Part shown: piece after piece, positions 35,854 to 45,545 of the stretch
How positions within the stretch are numbered: position 1 is the stretch's first letter
Layout of the letters: each line of letters starts with the position of its first letter
Assembly (NCBI RefSeq): GCF_003815535.1
Contig: NZ_RPFZ01000001.1
Span: 1,302,001 to 1,366,000 of the forward strand
Reading direction: 5' to 3'
DNA from: Aurantiacibacter spongiae
GTDB lineage: Bacteria; Pseudomonadota; Alphaproteobacteria; Sphingomonadales; Sphingomonadaceae
DNA length: 64,000 bases
Program-made: the position numbers and the translations under genes
Notes under the pieces: generated by a model
Seen by the model: only the letters and a program-made list of their open reading frames with translations
Told to the model about the DNA's origin: nothing
The model's database searches: none

Positions 35854-36789
35854 TCAGTCGAACAGGCTCGAGACGCTCGATTCGTCGGCGATGCGACGGA
35901 TCGCCTCGCCCAGCAGGGGAGCGATGGTGAGGACCCGGATGCGGTCGGAATCCCTAGCGGCGTCGGTCGGCTGGATCGTGTCGGTGATGACCAGTTCGGT
36001 AAGCGCCGACTTGTCCACCCGGGCAACCGCGCCGCCCGACAGCACGCCGTGGGTGATATAGGCGGCGACGCTCTTGGCCCCTTCGTCGAGCAGGGCCTGC
36101 GCGGCATTGCACAACGTGCCACCCGAATCGACGATATCGTCGATCAGAATGCACGCGCGGCCCTTCACGTCTCCGATGATGTTCATCACCTCCGATTCGC
36201 CGGGCCGGTCGCGCCTCTTGTCGACGATGGCGAGCGGTGCGTTGTCGAGCCGCTTGGCCAGCGCACGGGCTCGCACCACCCCGCCCACGTCGGGGGAAAC
36301 GACCATCAGATCCTTGTCGCCGTACCGGGCCTGGATATCGGCGGCCATAGTCGGGGCGGCGTAGAGATTATCGGTCGGAATATCGAAGAACCCCTGGATC
36401 TGCCCCGCGTGCAGGTCCACCGCCAGCACCCGGTCCGCACCCGCCTCGGTGATCAGGTTGGCCACCAGCTTGGCCGAGATGGGCGTGCGCGGTCCGGGCT
36501 TCCGGTCCTGCCGGGCATAGCCGAAATAGGGCACAACGGCAGTAATGCGGCTGGCCGAGGCGCGACGAAGCGCGTCGACCCCGATCAGCAGTTCCATGAG
36601 GTTGTCGTTCGCCGGGAAACTCGTGGACTGGACGATGAACACGTCCTCGCCGCGCACGTTCTCGTGTATCTCGATGAAAACCTCCTCGTCCGCGAAGCGG
36701 CGTACGGAAGCATCCGTCAACGGCACCTCCAGATAGCCGGCAATGGCTCGGGCGAGCGGCAGGTTGGAGTTGCCGGACATGATCTTCAT
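35854..36789 (-). CDS. prs: Ribose-phosphate pyrophosphokinase
   Basis: A 311-residue PRPP synthetase that supplies PRPP to nucleotide, histidine, tryptophan and NAD synthesis. Key motifs: [62 protein letters not shown] and the PRPP loop [14 protein letters not shown]. Full length. It is followed by the hisN-like gene in the same direction, which fits PRPP use in histidine synthesis. Confidence 0.97.
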   Translation of the reverse strand: MKIMSGNSNLPLARAIAGYLEVPLTDASVRRFADEEVFIEIHENVRGEDVFIVQSTSFPANDNLMELLIGVDALRRASASRITAVVPYFGYARQDRKPGPRTPISAKLVANLITEAGADRVLAVDLHAGQIQGFFDIPTDNLYAAPTMAADIQARYGDKDLMVVSPDVGGVVRARALAKRLDNAPLAIVDKRRDRPGESEVMNIIGDVKGRACILIDDIVDSGGTLCNAAQALLDEGAKSVAAYITHGVLSGGAVARVDKSALTELVITDTIQPTDAARDSDRIRVLTIAPLLGEAIRRIADESSVSSLFD

Positions 36790-36877
36790 GGCAGAGCGCG
36801 AATCCCTCGTGAGGCGGCTGGTGAGACGGGCCTAGCGAAGCGTCACCAAATTGCAACGCGGGCCGGCGCGGTTGTCG

Positions 36878-37492
36878 TCAGGGCTGAAGGCCGGCCCCGC
36901 GCAGGAAGAAATCGATGCGCCGGTCGAGGTCGGCGACGCTCGTGCGCGCGACCGCGCCATGGCTCATCGCCTCCTGCTGGAGATCGTTGACGATCAGGCC
37001 GACGAAGATTTCGGCAAGCGAGGCCGGATCGCCGGCCAGGGCCACGCCCGCGTCGCGCCATCGTTCGAACAGTCCGGTCATCGCCTCTTTCGTGAGGGAC
37101 GCGGTGGTCTCGAAGAAATGGCGAGCGAAATGCGGATCCGCCACGCTGCGCGATATCACGAGCCGGGTAAGGGCAATGTCTTCCGGATTGAGGAACCGGG
37201 CATGCAGCGCGCTGCCGATCATGCGCAGGATCTCGCCGGGATCGCCGCCCCGCCCGGCGAACCGGCGCACGATCTCGGTGCCGGGGATGATCTTTTCCTT
37301 GACGACCGCGTCCAGCAGACCTTCCTTGTTGCCGAACAGCTTGTAGACGGTAGCCAGAGACCCCCCGGCCTGCGCGACCACCTGGTTGAGCGTGGTACGA
37401 TCGAAACCCTGTTCGACGAACAATGCCCGGGCCGCCGCGACGATCGCGGTGCGACGCTGGGCCAGCCGATCGCATTCTGACGAAGGAGTCAT
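36878..37492 (-). CDS. TetR-family repressor of the adjacent RND operon
   Basis: A 204-residue TetR-type regulator. The N-terminal HTH is ALFVEQGFDRTTLNQVVAQAGGSLATVYKLFGNKEGL (about 24-60). The C-terminal ligand domain has DPHFARHFFETT and a segment typical of AcrR-like C-terminal domains. It is transcribed divergently from the adaptor gene, 95 bases apart, and an inverted repeat sits between them. The natural reading is that it represses the pump operon and itself, and is relieved by a drug or toxic metabolite. This is inferred from layout. Confidence 0.85.
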   Translation of the reverse strand: MTPSSECDRLAQRRTAIVAAARALFVEQGFDRTTLNQVVAQAGGSLATVYKLFGNKEGLLDAVVKEKIIPGTEIVRRFAGRGGDPGEILRMIGSALHARFLNPEDIALTRLVISRSVADPHFARHFFETTASLTKEAMTGLFERWRDAGVALAGDPASLAEIFVGLIVNDLQQEAMSHGAVARTSVADLDRRIDFFLRGAGLQP

Positions 37493-37534
37493 GCCCTCAC
37501 GTTCCCAGATCGGAAAATGGGTTGCAAGGAGCAA

Positions 37535-37550
37535 TGTAACCACTATTACA
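37535..37550. promoter_or_regulatory. Inverted repeat in the TetR/RND intergenic region (candidate operator)
   Basis: TGTAA at 37535-37539 and TTACA at 37546-37550 form a 16-base palindrome with a six-base spacer. It lies in the divergent promoter region. A plausible plus-strand promoter overlaps it: TTGCAA at 37522-37527 and TATTAC at 37544-37549, spaced 16. A repressor bound here would block the pump promoter. TetR-type operators are often of this form. The assignment is a proposal. Confidence 0.6.
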
Positions 37551-37587
37551 CCTTCGCACCTGCAAACACGACGATTGCGACCCGGCG

Positions 37588-38763
37588 ATGCGGTATTTTC
37601 TCCTCTTCCTGTTTTCCGCGATACTTGCGGGCTGCTCGTCCTCGCAGGAGGAAACCGCACCGCAACCCGTTCCGGTGCAGACGATCACCGTTGCCACGAC
37701 CGCCACGCCCAACGTCATCGAACTTCCAGGTCGGGTCGAACCGGTGCGCGAGGCGGAAGTGCGCGCCCGCGTCACCGGTATCGTGCAGGAAAGGTTGTAC
37801 GAAGAAGGCAGCGACGTGGGCGCCGGGCAGCCCCTGTTCCGGATCGATCCCAGCGAGCTGCGCGCGAGCTATGCCCAGACCGAGGCCAGCCTTCAGCGCG
37901 CTCGCGCTACCGCCGCCAATGCCCGCGCCGTGGTCGATCGTTACCGCCCGCTGGTGAGCGAGAATGCCATCAGCCGCCAGGAATATGATGCCGCAGTCGC
38001 TGCCGCGCGCGAAGCGGAGGCCAATGTCGCGCAGATCCAGGCGCAGCTTCGTTCGGCCTCCTTGCAACTGGGCTACACGACGGTTCGCGCGCCCATCGCC
38101 GGGCGGGCGGGCCGTGCGCAGGTGACGGAGGGCGCGCTGGTGAGCCAGCCGGAGGGCACGCTTCTCACCCGGATCGAGCAGATCTCCCCCGTCTATGTCA
38201 GCTTCTCCCAATCGGCGAGCGAGGTGCTGGCGATCCGGCGTGCGATCTCGGAAGGCGAGCTCGATCTCAGCGAAAACGACCGGGTCGAGGTGCGCCTGAC
38301 CTTCAGCGACGGAAGCGAGTACCCGATCCCCGGCTACATCGATTTCCTGGACTTCTCCGTCGACGAGCAGACCGGTACCATCGACCTGCGCGCGGAATTT
38401 CCCAACCCCGACGGCCTGCTGCTCCCCGGCGAGTTCGTCCGTGCCCGCATCTACGCCGGCACCATCGCCAACGGCATCGCCGTCCCGCAGCGCGCGGTGA
38501 CCGTTAACGAGGACGGGGGGTCCGTTTTCGTCGTGGACGAGGAGGGTCAGGCCGCGCTGCGTCCGGTGGAACTCGGTTCCATGACCGACGGGAAGTGGAT
38601 CATCGAAAGCGGCCTCGAACCGGGCGACGTCGTCATCGTGAGCAACCTGCAGAAGATCAGGCCCGGAATGCCCGTCACGCGCGCCAACGCACCGGCGGGC
38701 CGCGGAAGGGCGAGCGGCGGCAGCGACAGCGGAGGCCAATCGAACGCCGGCGGAGCGCGCTAG
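37588..38763 (+). CDS. RND efflux periplasmic adaptor lipoprotein
   Basis: A 391-residue membrane-fusion protein. The lipobox is AILAGC (Cys16). The order is a barrel-sandwich/lipoyl half (VRARVTGIVQERLYEEGSDVGAGQPLFRID), a coiled-coil hairpin (about 95-160), the second lipoyl half (LGYTTVRAPIAGRAGRAQVTEGALVS), a beta-barrel and a membrane-proximal domain (FVRARIYAGTIANGIAVPQRAV). It links the inner-membrane pump to the outer-membrane channel. The C-terminus is a Gly/Ser-rich tail. It is first of three genes and is followed two bases after its stop by the pump. Confidence 0.94.
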   Translation: MRYFLLFLFSAILAGCSSSQEETAPQPVPVQTITVATTATPNVIELPGRVEPVREAEVRARVTGIVQERLYEEGSDVGAGQPLFRIDPSELRASYAQTEASLQRARATAANARAVVDRYRPLVSENAISRQEYDAAVAAAREAEANVAQIQAQLRSASLQLGYTTVRAPIAGRAGRAQVTEGALVSQPEGTLLTRIEQISPVYVSFSQSASEVLAIRRAISEGELDLSENDRVEVRLTFSDGSEYPIPGYIDFLDFSVDEQTGTIDLRAEFPNPDGLLLPGEFVRARIYAGTIANGIAVPQRAVTVNEDGGSVFVVDEEGQAALRPVELGSMTDGKWIIESGLEPGDVVIVSNLQKIRPGMPVTRANAPAGRGRASGGSDSGGQSNAGGAR

Positions 38764-38764
38764 C

Positions 38765-41700
38765 GTGCCACGCTTCTTCATCGACCGGCCCATCTTCGCA
38801 TGGGTCATCGCCATCGGCATCCTGCTGGGGGGCTTTCTCGCCCTTCGCGCCTTGCCCGTCGAACAGTATCCCGAAGTCGCGCCCCCGTCTCTTTCCATCC
38901 GGGTCGCCTATCCCGGCGCCGATGCGGAGACGCTGGAGGAGAACGTCACCCAGGTAATCGAGCAGCAGCTCAACGGCGTGGACGGCTTTCTCTACATGTC
39001 ATCGACGAGCCGATCGAACGGCTCGGCGGAGATTACCCTGACCTTCGAGGCCGGGACCGACATCGACATCGCCCAGACCGAAGTGCAGAATCGTCTCAGT
39101 ACGGTCGAGGCCCGCCTGCCGGAAGAAGTTCGGCGGCAGGGCATCACCGTGCGACAGGCCAATGCCGGCTTCCTGATGATCCTGGCGCTGACGTCGGAAA
39201 GCGGATCGCTCACCACGACCGATCTCGGCAACATCGCCTCGACCCAGGTGGTCGACGAACTGCGCCGGGTGAACGGCGTGGGCGACATAACCCTGTTCGG
39301 CTCGCAATACGCCATGCGCATCTGGCTCGATCCCGATGCGCTGGCGTCCTACAACCTTTCCCCGGCAGAGGTTCTTGCCGCCATTCGCGAACAGAACAGC
39401 CAGACCGCGGGCGGCGCGCTGGGGGCGCTGCCGATCGAGGATGGCCAGCAGATTACCGCCACCATCTCCACCGAAGGCCGCTTCAACGCGGTACGCGAGT
39501 TTGAGAACATCATCCTGCGCGCCGACACCGGGGGCGCCGCCGTGCGCCTGGGAGAGGTCGCGAGGGTCGAGCTGGGAGCGCAGAACTACTCGACCTCGAC
39601 CACCCTCAACGGACAACCCATGGCCGGCATGGCGGTGCAGCTGGCGACGGGGGCGAACGCCCTTGCCACCGCCGCGGGCGTAAAGGAACGCATGGAGGAG
39701 ATTGGCGATGGCCTCCCCGCCGACGTCGCCTGGTCAATACCCTACGACACGACCCCGTTCGTGCAGGCGTCGGTGGACGAGGTCATCAAGACGCTGGTCG
39801 AAGCGATGATCCTGGTCTTCGTCGTCATGTTCCTGTTCCTTCAGAGCTGGCGCGCGACGCTGATCCCGGCTCTCGTCGTCCCAATCGCGCTGGCGGGCGC
39901 GTGCCTGGGCCTGTGGATCGTGGGCTTCTCCATCAACGTCCTCTCGCTTTTCGGCATGGTGCTGGCCATCGGCATCCTTGTCGACGATGCCATCGTGGTG
40001 ATCGAGAACGTCGAGCGCATCATGCGCGAGGAAGGGCTCGGTCCGCTGGAGGCCACGCGCAAGGCCATGGACCAGATCACCGGAGCGATCGTCGGTATCA
40101 CGCTGGTGCTGATCGCGGTCTTCGTGCCGATGGCGTTCTTCCCGGGATCGACGGGGGGCATCTATCGTCAGTTCTCGGTCACGCTGGCGATCTCGATCTT
40201 CTTCTCTGCCCTGCTCGCCTTGTCGCTCACCCCGGCCCTGTGCGCGACCTTCCTGAAGCCGGTCGAACACGATCCCGAGGAACCCCAGGTCGACGAAGAG
40301 GACAAGCGCCCTCGCCCCAAGGGCGGCAATCCGCGCGAATGGTTCGCCTGGGGGCGGCACCGTCTGGCGTACTGGCTTGCCGGCTTCAATCGCTGGTTCG
40401 CCGGCATGACCCGCAAGTACGGTCGCGCCAACGACAGGCTGCTTGGACGCCCGCTGCGCGTTCTTGCCGTGTTCGGTGTGCTTGCGGCGCTCACCGTGTT
40501 TCTCTTTACCCGCCTGCCCGGCGGTTTTCTGCCGACCGAGGATCAGGGTTATCTGATAACGGCCGTGCAGGCACCTCCGGGTGCCACCGTCGACCGGCTG
40601 AACGAGGCGCTCGACCCGATCACGGATTACTGGCAGAACCTAGAAGAGGTCGAGAATGTCGTCGTCGTCCGCGGGTTCAGCTTCTTTGGACAAGGGCAGA
40701 ACAACGCGCTGATGTTCACGCCTTTCATTCCCTGGGAGGAACGCGGCGGATCGGAAAGCGGCGCCGAGGCCATACTCGGCCGCGCGATGGGCCGATTCTC
40801 GCAAATCGATACCGCGCAGGCGTTCGTCATTCAGCCACCGGCGATCCGTTCGCTCGGCCAAGCGAGCGGCTTCACGATGAAGCTCGAGGATCGCGGGGGT
40901 GTGGGTCGCGATGTGCTGACCCAGGCTCGCGACCAATTGCTCGGCCTCGCCTCGCAGAGCGATGTTATCGCCAATCTGCGGCCCGAGGACCAACCGCCAA
41001 GTCCCGAGGTCGACTTGCAGATCGACCGCCTGCAGGCACGCGCTCTGGGGCTGTCGATGAACGACGTGAACGCAGCGCTGTCGATCACTTTCGGTTCCGC
41101 CTACGCCAACGACTTCAATCGCGACGGTCGCGTATTGCAGGTGTTGGTCCAGGCCGACGCGCCCTATCGCATGACGCCGGACGACGTGCTTTCGCTCCGC
41201 ATTCCGAACGATCGCGGCGAACTGGTGCCGTTCGGCGCCTTCGCGGAGGCGGACTGGTCCGCTTCGCCCGATTCGCTCGGGCGATATAACGGTTATCCGG
41301 CGATGACCCTGTCGGGCGCGGCGGCACCGGGCCGGTCGTCCGGCGCCGCGCTTGACGAGATGGAACAACTCGCATCGCAACTGCCCGAGGGCATCGGATT
41401 CGAATGGACCGGCGTATCCTACGAGGAACGCCAGGCCGGCGGGCAGATCGGCTTGCTTCTCGGCCTGTCGGTGATCGTCGTTTTCCTGGTGCTGGCGGCG
41501 CTGTACGAAAGCTGGGCGGTGCCGCTCGCCGTGTTGCTCATCGTGCCGATGGGCGTGCTGGGGGCCGTCCTTCTGACCATGGCACGCGGTCTGTCGGCGG
41601 ATATCTACTTCAACGTCGGGCTTATCACCATCATCGGACTTGCCGCGAAGAACGCGATCCTGGTGGTCGAATTCGCCATCGAGGAAGAAGAGCGCGGCCA

Positions 41701-42001
41701 GCCGATCCTGGAAGCGGTGAAGGATGCAGCGGTCCTGCGCCTGCGGCCGATCATCATGACGTCGCTCGCCTTCACGATGGGTATGGTCCCGCTGGTGCTC
41801 GCGAGCGGGGCGGGCGCAGCCAGCCGCATCGCCGTGGGCACCGGCGTGATGGGCGGCATGATCGCGGCGACGGCAATCGGCATTTTCGTAATTCCGGTGC
41901 TCTACCTGCTCGTGCGCCGCTGGCTCAGCCGTCAGGTTCCGCACAGCGCGGGTACGGTGCCGGAAGAAAGCATGCCCGGTTCCACGGGGGAGCCGGCGTG
42001 A
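38765..42001 (+). CDS. RND multidrug efflux permease, AcrB-type
   Basis: A 1078-residue HAE-1-family pump. Twelve hydrophobic segments and two large periplasmic loops are seen. The proton relay has Asp-Asp in LVDDAIVVIENVERIM and Lys in AAKNAILVVEFAIEEEE. RND signatures YPEVAPP and GFLPTEDQGYL are present. A charged cytoplasmic insert (EEPQVDEEDKRPRPKGGN) lies between the two halves. The start is a GTG at 38765, giving VPRFFIDRPIFAW. It exports hydrophobic toxicants or antibiotics using the proton gradient. Confidence 0.95.
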   Translation: MPRFFIDRPIFAWVIAIGILLGGFLALRALPVEQYPEVAPPSLSIRVAYPGADAETLEENVTQVIEQQLNGVDGFLYMSSTSRSNGSAEITLTFEAGTDIDIAQTEVQNRLSTVEARLPEEVRRQGITVRQANAGFLMILALTSESGSLTTTDLGNIASTQVVDELRRVNGVGDITLFGSQYAMRIWLDPDALASYNLSPAEVLAAIREQNSQTAGGALGALPIEDGQQITATISTEGRFNAVREFENIILRADTGGAAVRLGEVARVELGAQNYSTSTTLNGQPMAGMAVQLATGANALATAAGVKERMEEIGDGLPADVAWSIPYDTTPFVQASVDEVIKTLVEAMILVFVVMFLFLQSWRATLIPALVVPIALAGACLGLWIVGFSINVLSLFGMVLAIGILVDDAIVVIENVERIMREEGLGPLEATRKAMDQITGAIVGITLVLIAVFVPMAFFPGSTGGIYRQFSVTLAISIFFSALLALSLTPALCATFLKPVEHDPEEPQVDEEDKRPRPKGGNPREWFAWGRHRLAYWLAGFNRWFAGMTRKYGRANDRLLGRPLRVLAVFGVLAALTVFLFTRLPGGFLPTEDQGYLITAVQAPPGATVDRLNEALDPITDYWQNLEEVENVVVVRGFSFFGQGQNNALMFTPFIPWEERGGSESGAEAILGRAMGRFSQIDTAQAFVIQPPAIRSLGQASGFTMKLEDRGGVGRDVLTQARDQLLGLASQSDVIANLRPEDQPPSPEVDLQIDRLQARALGLSMNDVNAALSITFGSAYANDFNRDGRVLQVLVQADAPYRMTPDDVLSLRIPNDRGELVPFGAFAEADWSASPDSLGRYNGYPAMTLSGAAAPGRSSGAALDEMEQLASQLPEGIGFEWTGVSYEERQAGGQIGLLLGLSVIVVFLVLAALYESWAVPLAVLLIVPMGVLGAVLLTMARGLSADIYFNVGLITIIGLAAKNAILVVEFAIEEEERGQPILEAVKDAAVLRLRPIIMTSLAFTMGMVPLVLASGAGAASRIAVGTGVMGGMIAATAIGIFVIPVLYLLVRRWLSRQVPHSAGTVPEESMPGSTGEPA

Positions 42002-43446
42002 TGCGACGCGCGGTTGTGTCCCTCGTCCTGACGGCGACAGCTCTGGCGGGATGCGTCAACCTCGCCCCCGAGCACCGGCGCCCGGCGCCCGCCGTTCCCG
42101 CGGATTTCGATCCGGATCTTCGACCCGACGGCTTCGAGGTCGCGTCGCAGATCGCCTATACCGACTGGTTCGTCGATCCCCGGCTCCGCGCCCTGATCGC
42201 CACGGCCCTGCGCAACAATCGCGATCTGCTGGCAGCGACCGCCCGCATCGAGCAAGCGCGAGCCCGCTACCGTATCCAGGATTCGCGCGAATTGCCCACC
42301 GTCGTCGCCGACGGCAGCGCCACGCGCACCCGGCAGGCGCTGACCGGGGCGAGCACGCTGGGTCAGGTCGCCAACGGACAGGATGCGCCCGATTCGATCA
42401 CCTACAATCGCTTTCAGGTCGGCGTGGGGGTCAGCTCTTTCGAACTCGACTTCTGGGGCCGGCTCGACAATCTGAGCGAGGCGGCGCGGGCCGAATACCT
42501 TTCCACGGTGGCCGCGCAACGGGCGTTCTACCTCTCGCTGATCGCCGATGTCGCTACCACATATTTCGCTATCGTCGAAACCGACGAGCAGATCGAACTC
42601 GCCCGGGCAACCGAATCGACCCGTGCCGAAGCGCTGCGCATCGCGCGGCTGCGGCTCGAGCAAGGCGTTACCTCCGCGTTGCCCTATCGCCAGGCGGAAA
42701 CGCTGCTGACCCAGGCGCAGCAGCAGCTTGCGGCAGAGCGGCTCAACCGCGCGCAATTGCGCAATCAGCTTCTTGTCCTTGCCGGCGGGCGGGTGCCAGG
42801 CGACCTGCCGGCCGGTCTTGGACTGGCGGAACAGGATAATGGACGGCGGCTGGAGGCTGGCCTGCCGTCGGAAATCCTTCTCGTCCGGCCCGATATCAGG
42901 ACGGCGGAAGAGCAGCTTCGCGCGGCGCGTGCCAATATCGGCGCGGCACGGGCGGCGTTCTTCCCCTCCATCTCGCTAACCGGGAATACCGGCCTCACGT
43001 CCGATAGCCTCGGCGGACTGTTCGGCGCGGACGGGTTCGGCTGGTCCTTCGGCCCCTCGATCAGTCTGCCAATCTTCGACGGCGGAGAGCGGCAAGCCAA
43101 TCTCGACCTCGCCGAGGCGCTCGAAATGGAGCAGGTGGCCAATTACGACCGCGCGGTGCAGAACGCCTTTCGCGAGGTGGCGGATGCACTGGCCGGCAGG
43201 CTTTATCTGACCGAGCAGGTCCGGACGCTGGAACGCGCGGTAGAGGCACAGCAGCGTATCGCCCGCATCGCCCGGCTACGGTACCGGGAGGGCGTTGCCG
43301 ACTATCTCGAGGTGCTAGACGCCGAGCGCAACCTGTTCGACGCGCAGCAGCAATTGCTCTCGACCCGGCGTGCCGCGCTACAGAATCAGGCAACGCTATA
43401 CACCGCGCTGGGAGGCGGCGAGCGGGCGTTCGCCGACCGGCCGTAA
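42001..43446 (+). CDS. Outer-membrane efflux channel, NodT/OprM-type lipoprotein
   Basis: A 481-residue TolC-like protein. The lipobox is ALAGC (Cys18). Two repeats of long alpha-hairpins are present (e.g. ARIEQARARYRIQDSRELP and AAQRAFYLSLIADVATTYFAIVE). The NodT signature QLRAARANIGAARAAFFPSISL lies in the second half. It forms the trimeric exit duct of the pump. The ATG overlaps the permease stop by one base. Confidence 0.93.
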   Translation: MRRAVVSLVLTATALAGCVNLAPEHRRPAPAVPADFDPDLRPDGFEVASQIAYTDWFVDPRLRALIATALRNNRDLLAATARIEQARARYRIQDSRELPTVVADGSATRTRQALTGASTLGQVANGQDAPDSITYNRFQVGVGVSSFELDFWGRLDNLSEAARAEYLSTVAAQRAFYLSLIADVATTYFAIVETDEQIELARATESTRAEALRIARLRLEQGVTSALPYRQAETLLTQAQQQLAAERLNRAQLRNQLLVLAGGRVPGDLPAGLGLAEQDNGRRLEAGLPSEILLVRPDIRTAEEQLRAARANIGAARAAFFPSISLTGNTGLTSDSLGGLFGADGFGWSFGPSISLPIFDGGERQANLDLAEALEMEQVANYDRAVQNAFREVADALAGRLYLTEQVRTLERAVEAQQRIARIARLRYREGVADYLEVLDAERNLFDAQQQLLSTRRAALQNQATLYTALGGGERAFADRP

Positions 43447-43452
43447 GCGGCT

Positions 43453-44304
43453 TCACCCGCCGACAGCCATGTTGTCGATGAGGCGCGTTCCCCCGATCCG
43501 CGCGGCAACGAACAGGCGGGCCTTGTCGCTCGGCCCGGTCAACGATGCGAGGCTGTCGCCATCGCGTAATTCGGCGTAATCAACGCGCTCGAATCCGGCA
43601 CCGAGCAGCTGGTCCTCCAGCATGGCCAGTGTGGGCCGCACTTCCTGGCCATCGCGAATACGCGCTATCGCTTCGGTCATCGCGCGCGGCAGGGTCGCGG
43701 CGGCGGCGCGTTGCGGGGGTGAAAGATAGGCGTTGCGGCTCGACATCGCCAGACCGTCAGCTTCGCGCACGGTCGCGACGCCGTGAACGGCGTCGACCCT
43801 GGGGAACGTCAGGTCCAGATCGCGCGTCATGCGGCGAATGACGGCAAGCTGCTGCCAGTCCTTCTCGCCGAAGAACGCCATATCCGGGCGAACCTGGTTG
43901 AACAGCTTGGATACGACAGTCGCGACGCCGTCGAAATGTCCAGGCCGGTCCGCCCCGCACAGCCCCTCGCTGACCCCTGAAACGGAAACGTTGGTGGCGT
44001 AGCCTGGGGGATACATCGTCGCGGCATCGGGCGCCCATAGCAGCGTGACGCCCTCCTCCTTCAGCTTCGCGCTGTCGACCGCAAGCTGCCGGGGATAGGC
44101 ATCCAGGTCCTCGCCCGCACCAAACTGCCTGGGATTGACGAAGATCGACACCACTACGGAGGCCGAATGGTGTGCTGCTTCGCGCACCAGCGTCAGATGA
44201 CCTTCGTGTAGCGCACCCATAGTGGGAACCAGCGCGACCGGGCCTGTCCTGCGCAAGTCATCCACAGTTTGCCGCAGGGTGTGGAGGGTGGTGACGGTTT
44301 GCAT
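43453..44304 (-). CDS. panC: Pantoate-beta-alanine ligase
   Basis: A 283-residue enzyme that makes pantothenate from pantoate and beta-alanine with ATP. ATP-site motifs include VPTMGALHEGHL and SIFVNPRQFG. Pantoate/ATP contacts lie in CGADRPGHFDGV, FFGEKDWQQLAVIRRM and MSSRNAYLSP. The ATG at 44304 is the family start; the longer frame is a shadow of mipZ. It is convergent with the efflux operon (six bases) and divergent from mipZ. Confidence 0.96.
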   Translation of the reverse strand: MQTVTTLHTLRQTVDDLRRTGPVALVPTMGALHEGHLTLVREAAHHSASVVVSIFVNPRQFGAGEDLDAYPRQLAVDSAKLKEEGVTLLWAPDAATMYPPGYATNVSVSGVSEGLCGADRPGHFDGVATVVSKLFNQVRPDMAFFGEKDWQQLAVIRRMTRDLDLTFPRVDAVHGVATVREADGLAMSSRNAYLSPPQRAAAATLPRAMTEAIARIRDGQEVRPTLAMLEDQLLGAGFERVDYAELRDGDSLASLTGPSDKARLFVAARIGGTRLIDNMAVGG

Positions 44305-44376
44305 GGGGGCATCCCTTGGGTAGAACCTCGTGTCGGCGGACCTAGCCGCCCGATGCCGCAAGAGAAAGCCCGTCCC

Positions 44377-45216
44377 ATGCCCGATCAGGCACCCCGCCGC
44401 CCGCACCGGATCGTCTTCGCCAACGAGAAGGGGGGCACCGGCAAGTCGACCACCGCCGTTCATGTCGCGGTCGCACTCGCCTATCAGGGAGCAAGGGTCG
44501 CCGCGCTCGATCTCGATACGCGACAGCGCACCTTCTACCGCTATTGCGAGAACCGCGCCGAAACGCAGGGACGGCGCAAGGTGTCGCTTCCCGGGCCGAG
44601 CTTCGACGTCTGTCACGGCGAGACGGTGGAGCAGCTCGAGGAAGAAGCCGCCCGGATCGCGGCGGATGCGGATTTCCTGTTGTTCGACACTCCCGGCCGC
44701 GACGATCCTTTCGCCCGTCATGTCGCCGCCAGCGCCGATACGCTGGTAACGCCGATGAATGACAGTTTTGTCGATTTCGATCTCATCGGCCATGTCGATG
44801 CGGAGAACTTCAAGGTCCGCCGCCTGAGCTTCTATGCCGAACTCATCTGGGAAGCGCGCATCAAGCGCAGCCGCGCCACGATCGAGGAACAGCGGCGCGA
44901 AATGGACTGGGTTGTCGTCAGGAACCGCACCGGCCATACCGATGCGCGCAACCAGCGGCGCATCGACCAGGCTCTCGGCGAGTTGTCGAAGCGGGTCGGC
45001 TTTCGCGTCTCGCACGGCCTGTCCGAACGCGTCATCTACCGCGAACTCTTCCCCTCCGGCCTCACCTTGCTCGACAAGGGGCATCTCGGAGAACTCGGCA
45101 CCAGCCATCTGGTTGCCCGACAGGAAGTGCGCACGCTGGTCGCGAATCTCAACCTGCCGATGCCCGATTCGCTGCCGACCGACCGCGACGCGCTGCCACT
45201 GACCGAGGCGGCCTGA
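44377..45216 (+). CDS. mipZ: Division-plane positioning ATPase MipZ
   Basis: A 279-residue ParA/MinD-type ATPase. The deviant Walker A is ANEKGGTGKSTTAVH (about 15-29). LDLDTRQRTFYRYCENR, LFDTPGRDDPFARH and WVVVRNRTGHTDARNQRR are MipZ-specific. MipZ interacts with ParB at origins and forms a gradient that keeps FtsZ at mid-cell. An alternative ATG eight codons upstream exists (44353). It is followed after seven bases by a J-domain gene. Confidence 0.92.
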   Translation: MPDQAPRRPHRIVFANEKGGTGKSTTAVHVAVALAYQGARVAALDLDTRQRTFYRYCENRAETQGRRKVSLPGPSFDVCHGETVEQLEEEAARIAADADFLLFDTPGRDDPFARHVAASADTLVTPMNDSFVDFDLIGHVDAENFKVRRLSFYAELIWEARIKRSRATIEEQRREMDWVVVRNRTGHTDARNQRRIDQALGELSKRVGFRVSHGLSERVIYRELFPSGLTLLDKGHLGELGTSHLVARQEVRTLVANLNLPMPDSLPTDRDALPLTEAA

Positions 45217-45223
45217 GCGCCTC

Positions 45224-45508
45224 ATGGGCAAGATCATCGTACTGATCGCACTGGCGGTAATCGGCTGGCGCATGCTGACCGGGCGCTGGCCGTGGGAAAA
45301 ACGTCTGTCGCCGCGAGATCGGGCGCTTCTCAGGGCGCGAACGTTGCTCGGTGTGAGCCCGAACGCCGATCGGCAGGAAATAGCCGCAGCTCACAAGCGA
45401 CTTGTCGCGCTGATCCATCCCGATAAGGGTGGCAGCAGCCATCAGGTACACGAGGCGAACGCCGCGCGCGACCTGCTATACGACGACTTGCCCAGACGGG
45501 TCGGCTAG
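45224..45508 (+). CDS. Membrane-anchored J-domain protein
   Basis: A 94-residue protein. The N-terminal segment IIVLIALAVIGWRML is hydrophobic. The C-terminal J domain has ARTLLGVSPNADRQEIAAAHKRLVALIHPDKGG, with the DnaK-stimulating HPD at 65-67. It is a small co-chaperone, tethered to the membrane. Similar proteins occur near mipZ or TIM14-like loci in other alphaproteobacteria. Seven bases after mipZ, so probably co-transcribed. Confidence 0.85.
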   Translation: MGKIIVLIALAVIGWRMLTGRWPWEKRLSPRDRALLRARTLLGVSPNADRQEIAAAHKRLVALIHPDKGGSSHQVHEANAARDLLYDDLPRRVG

Positions 45509-45545
45509 CGCGTGGATCGTGCGGCCACCCGCAGAAGGAGCGGAC

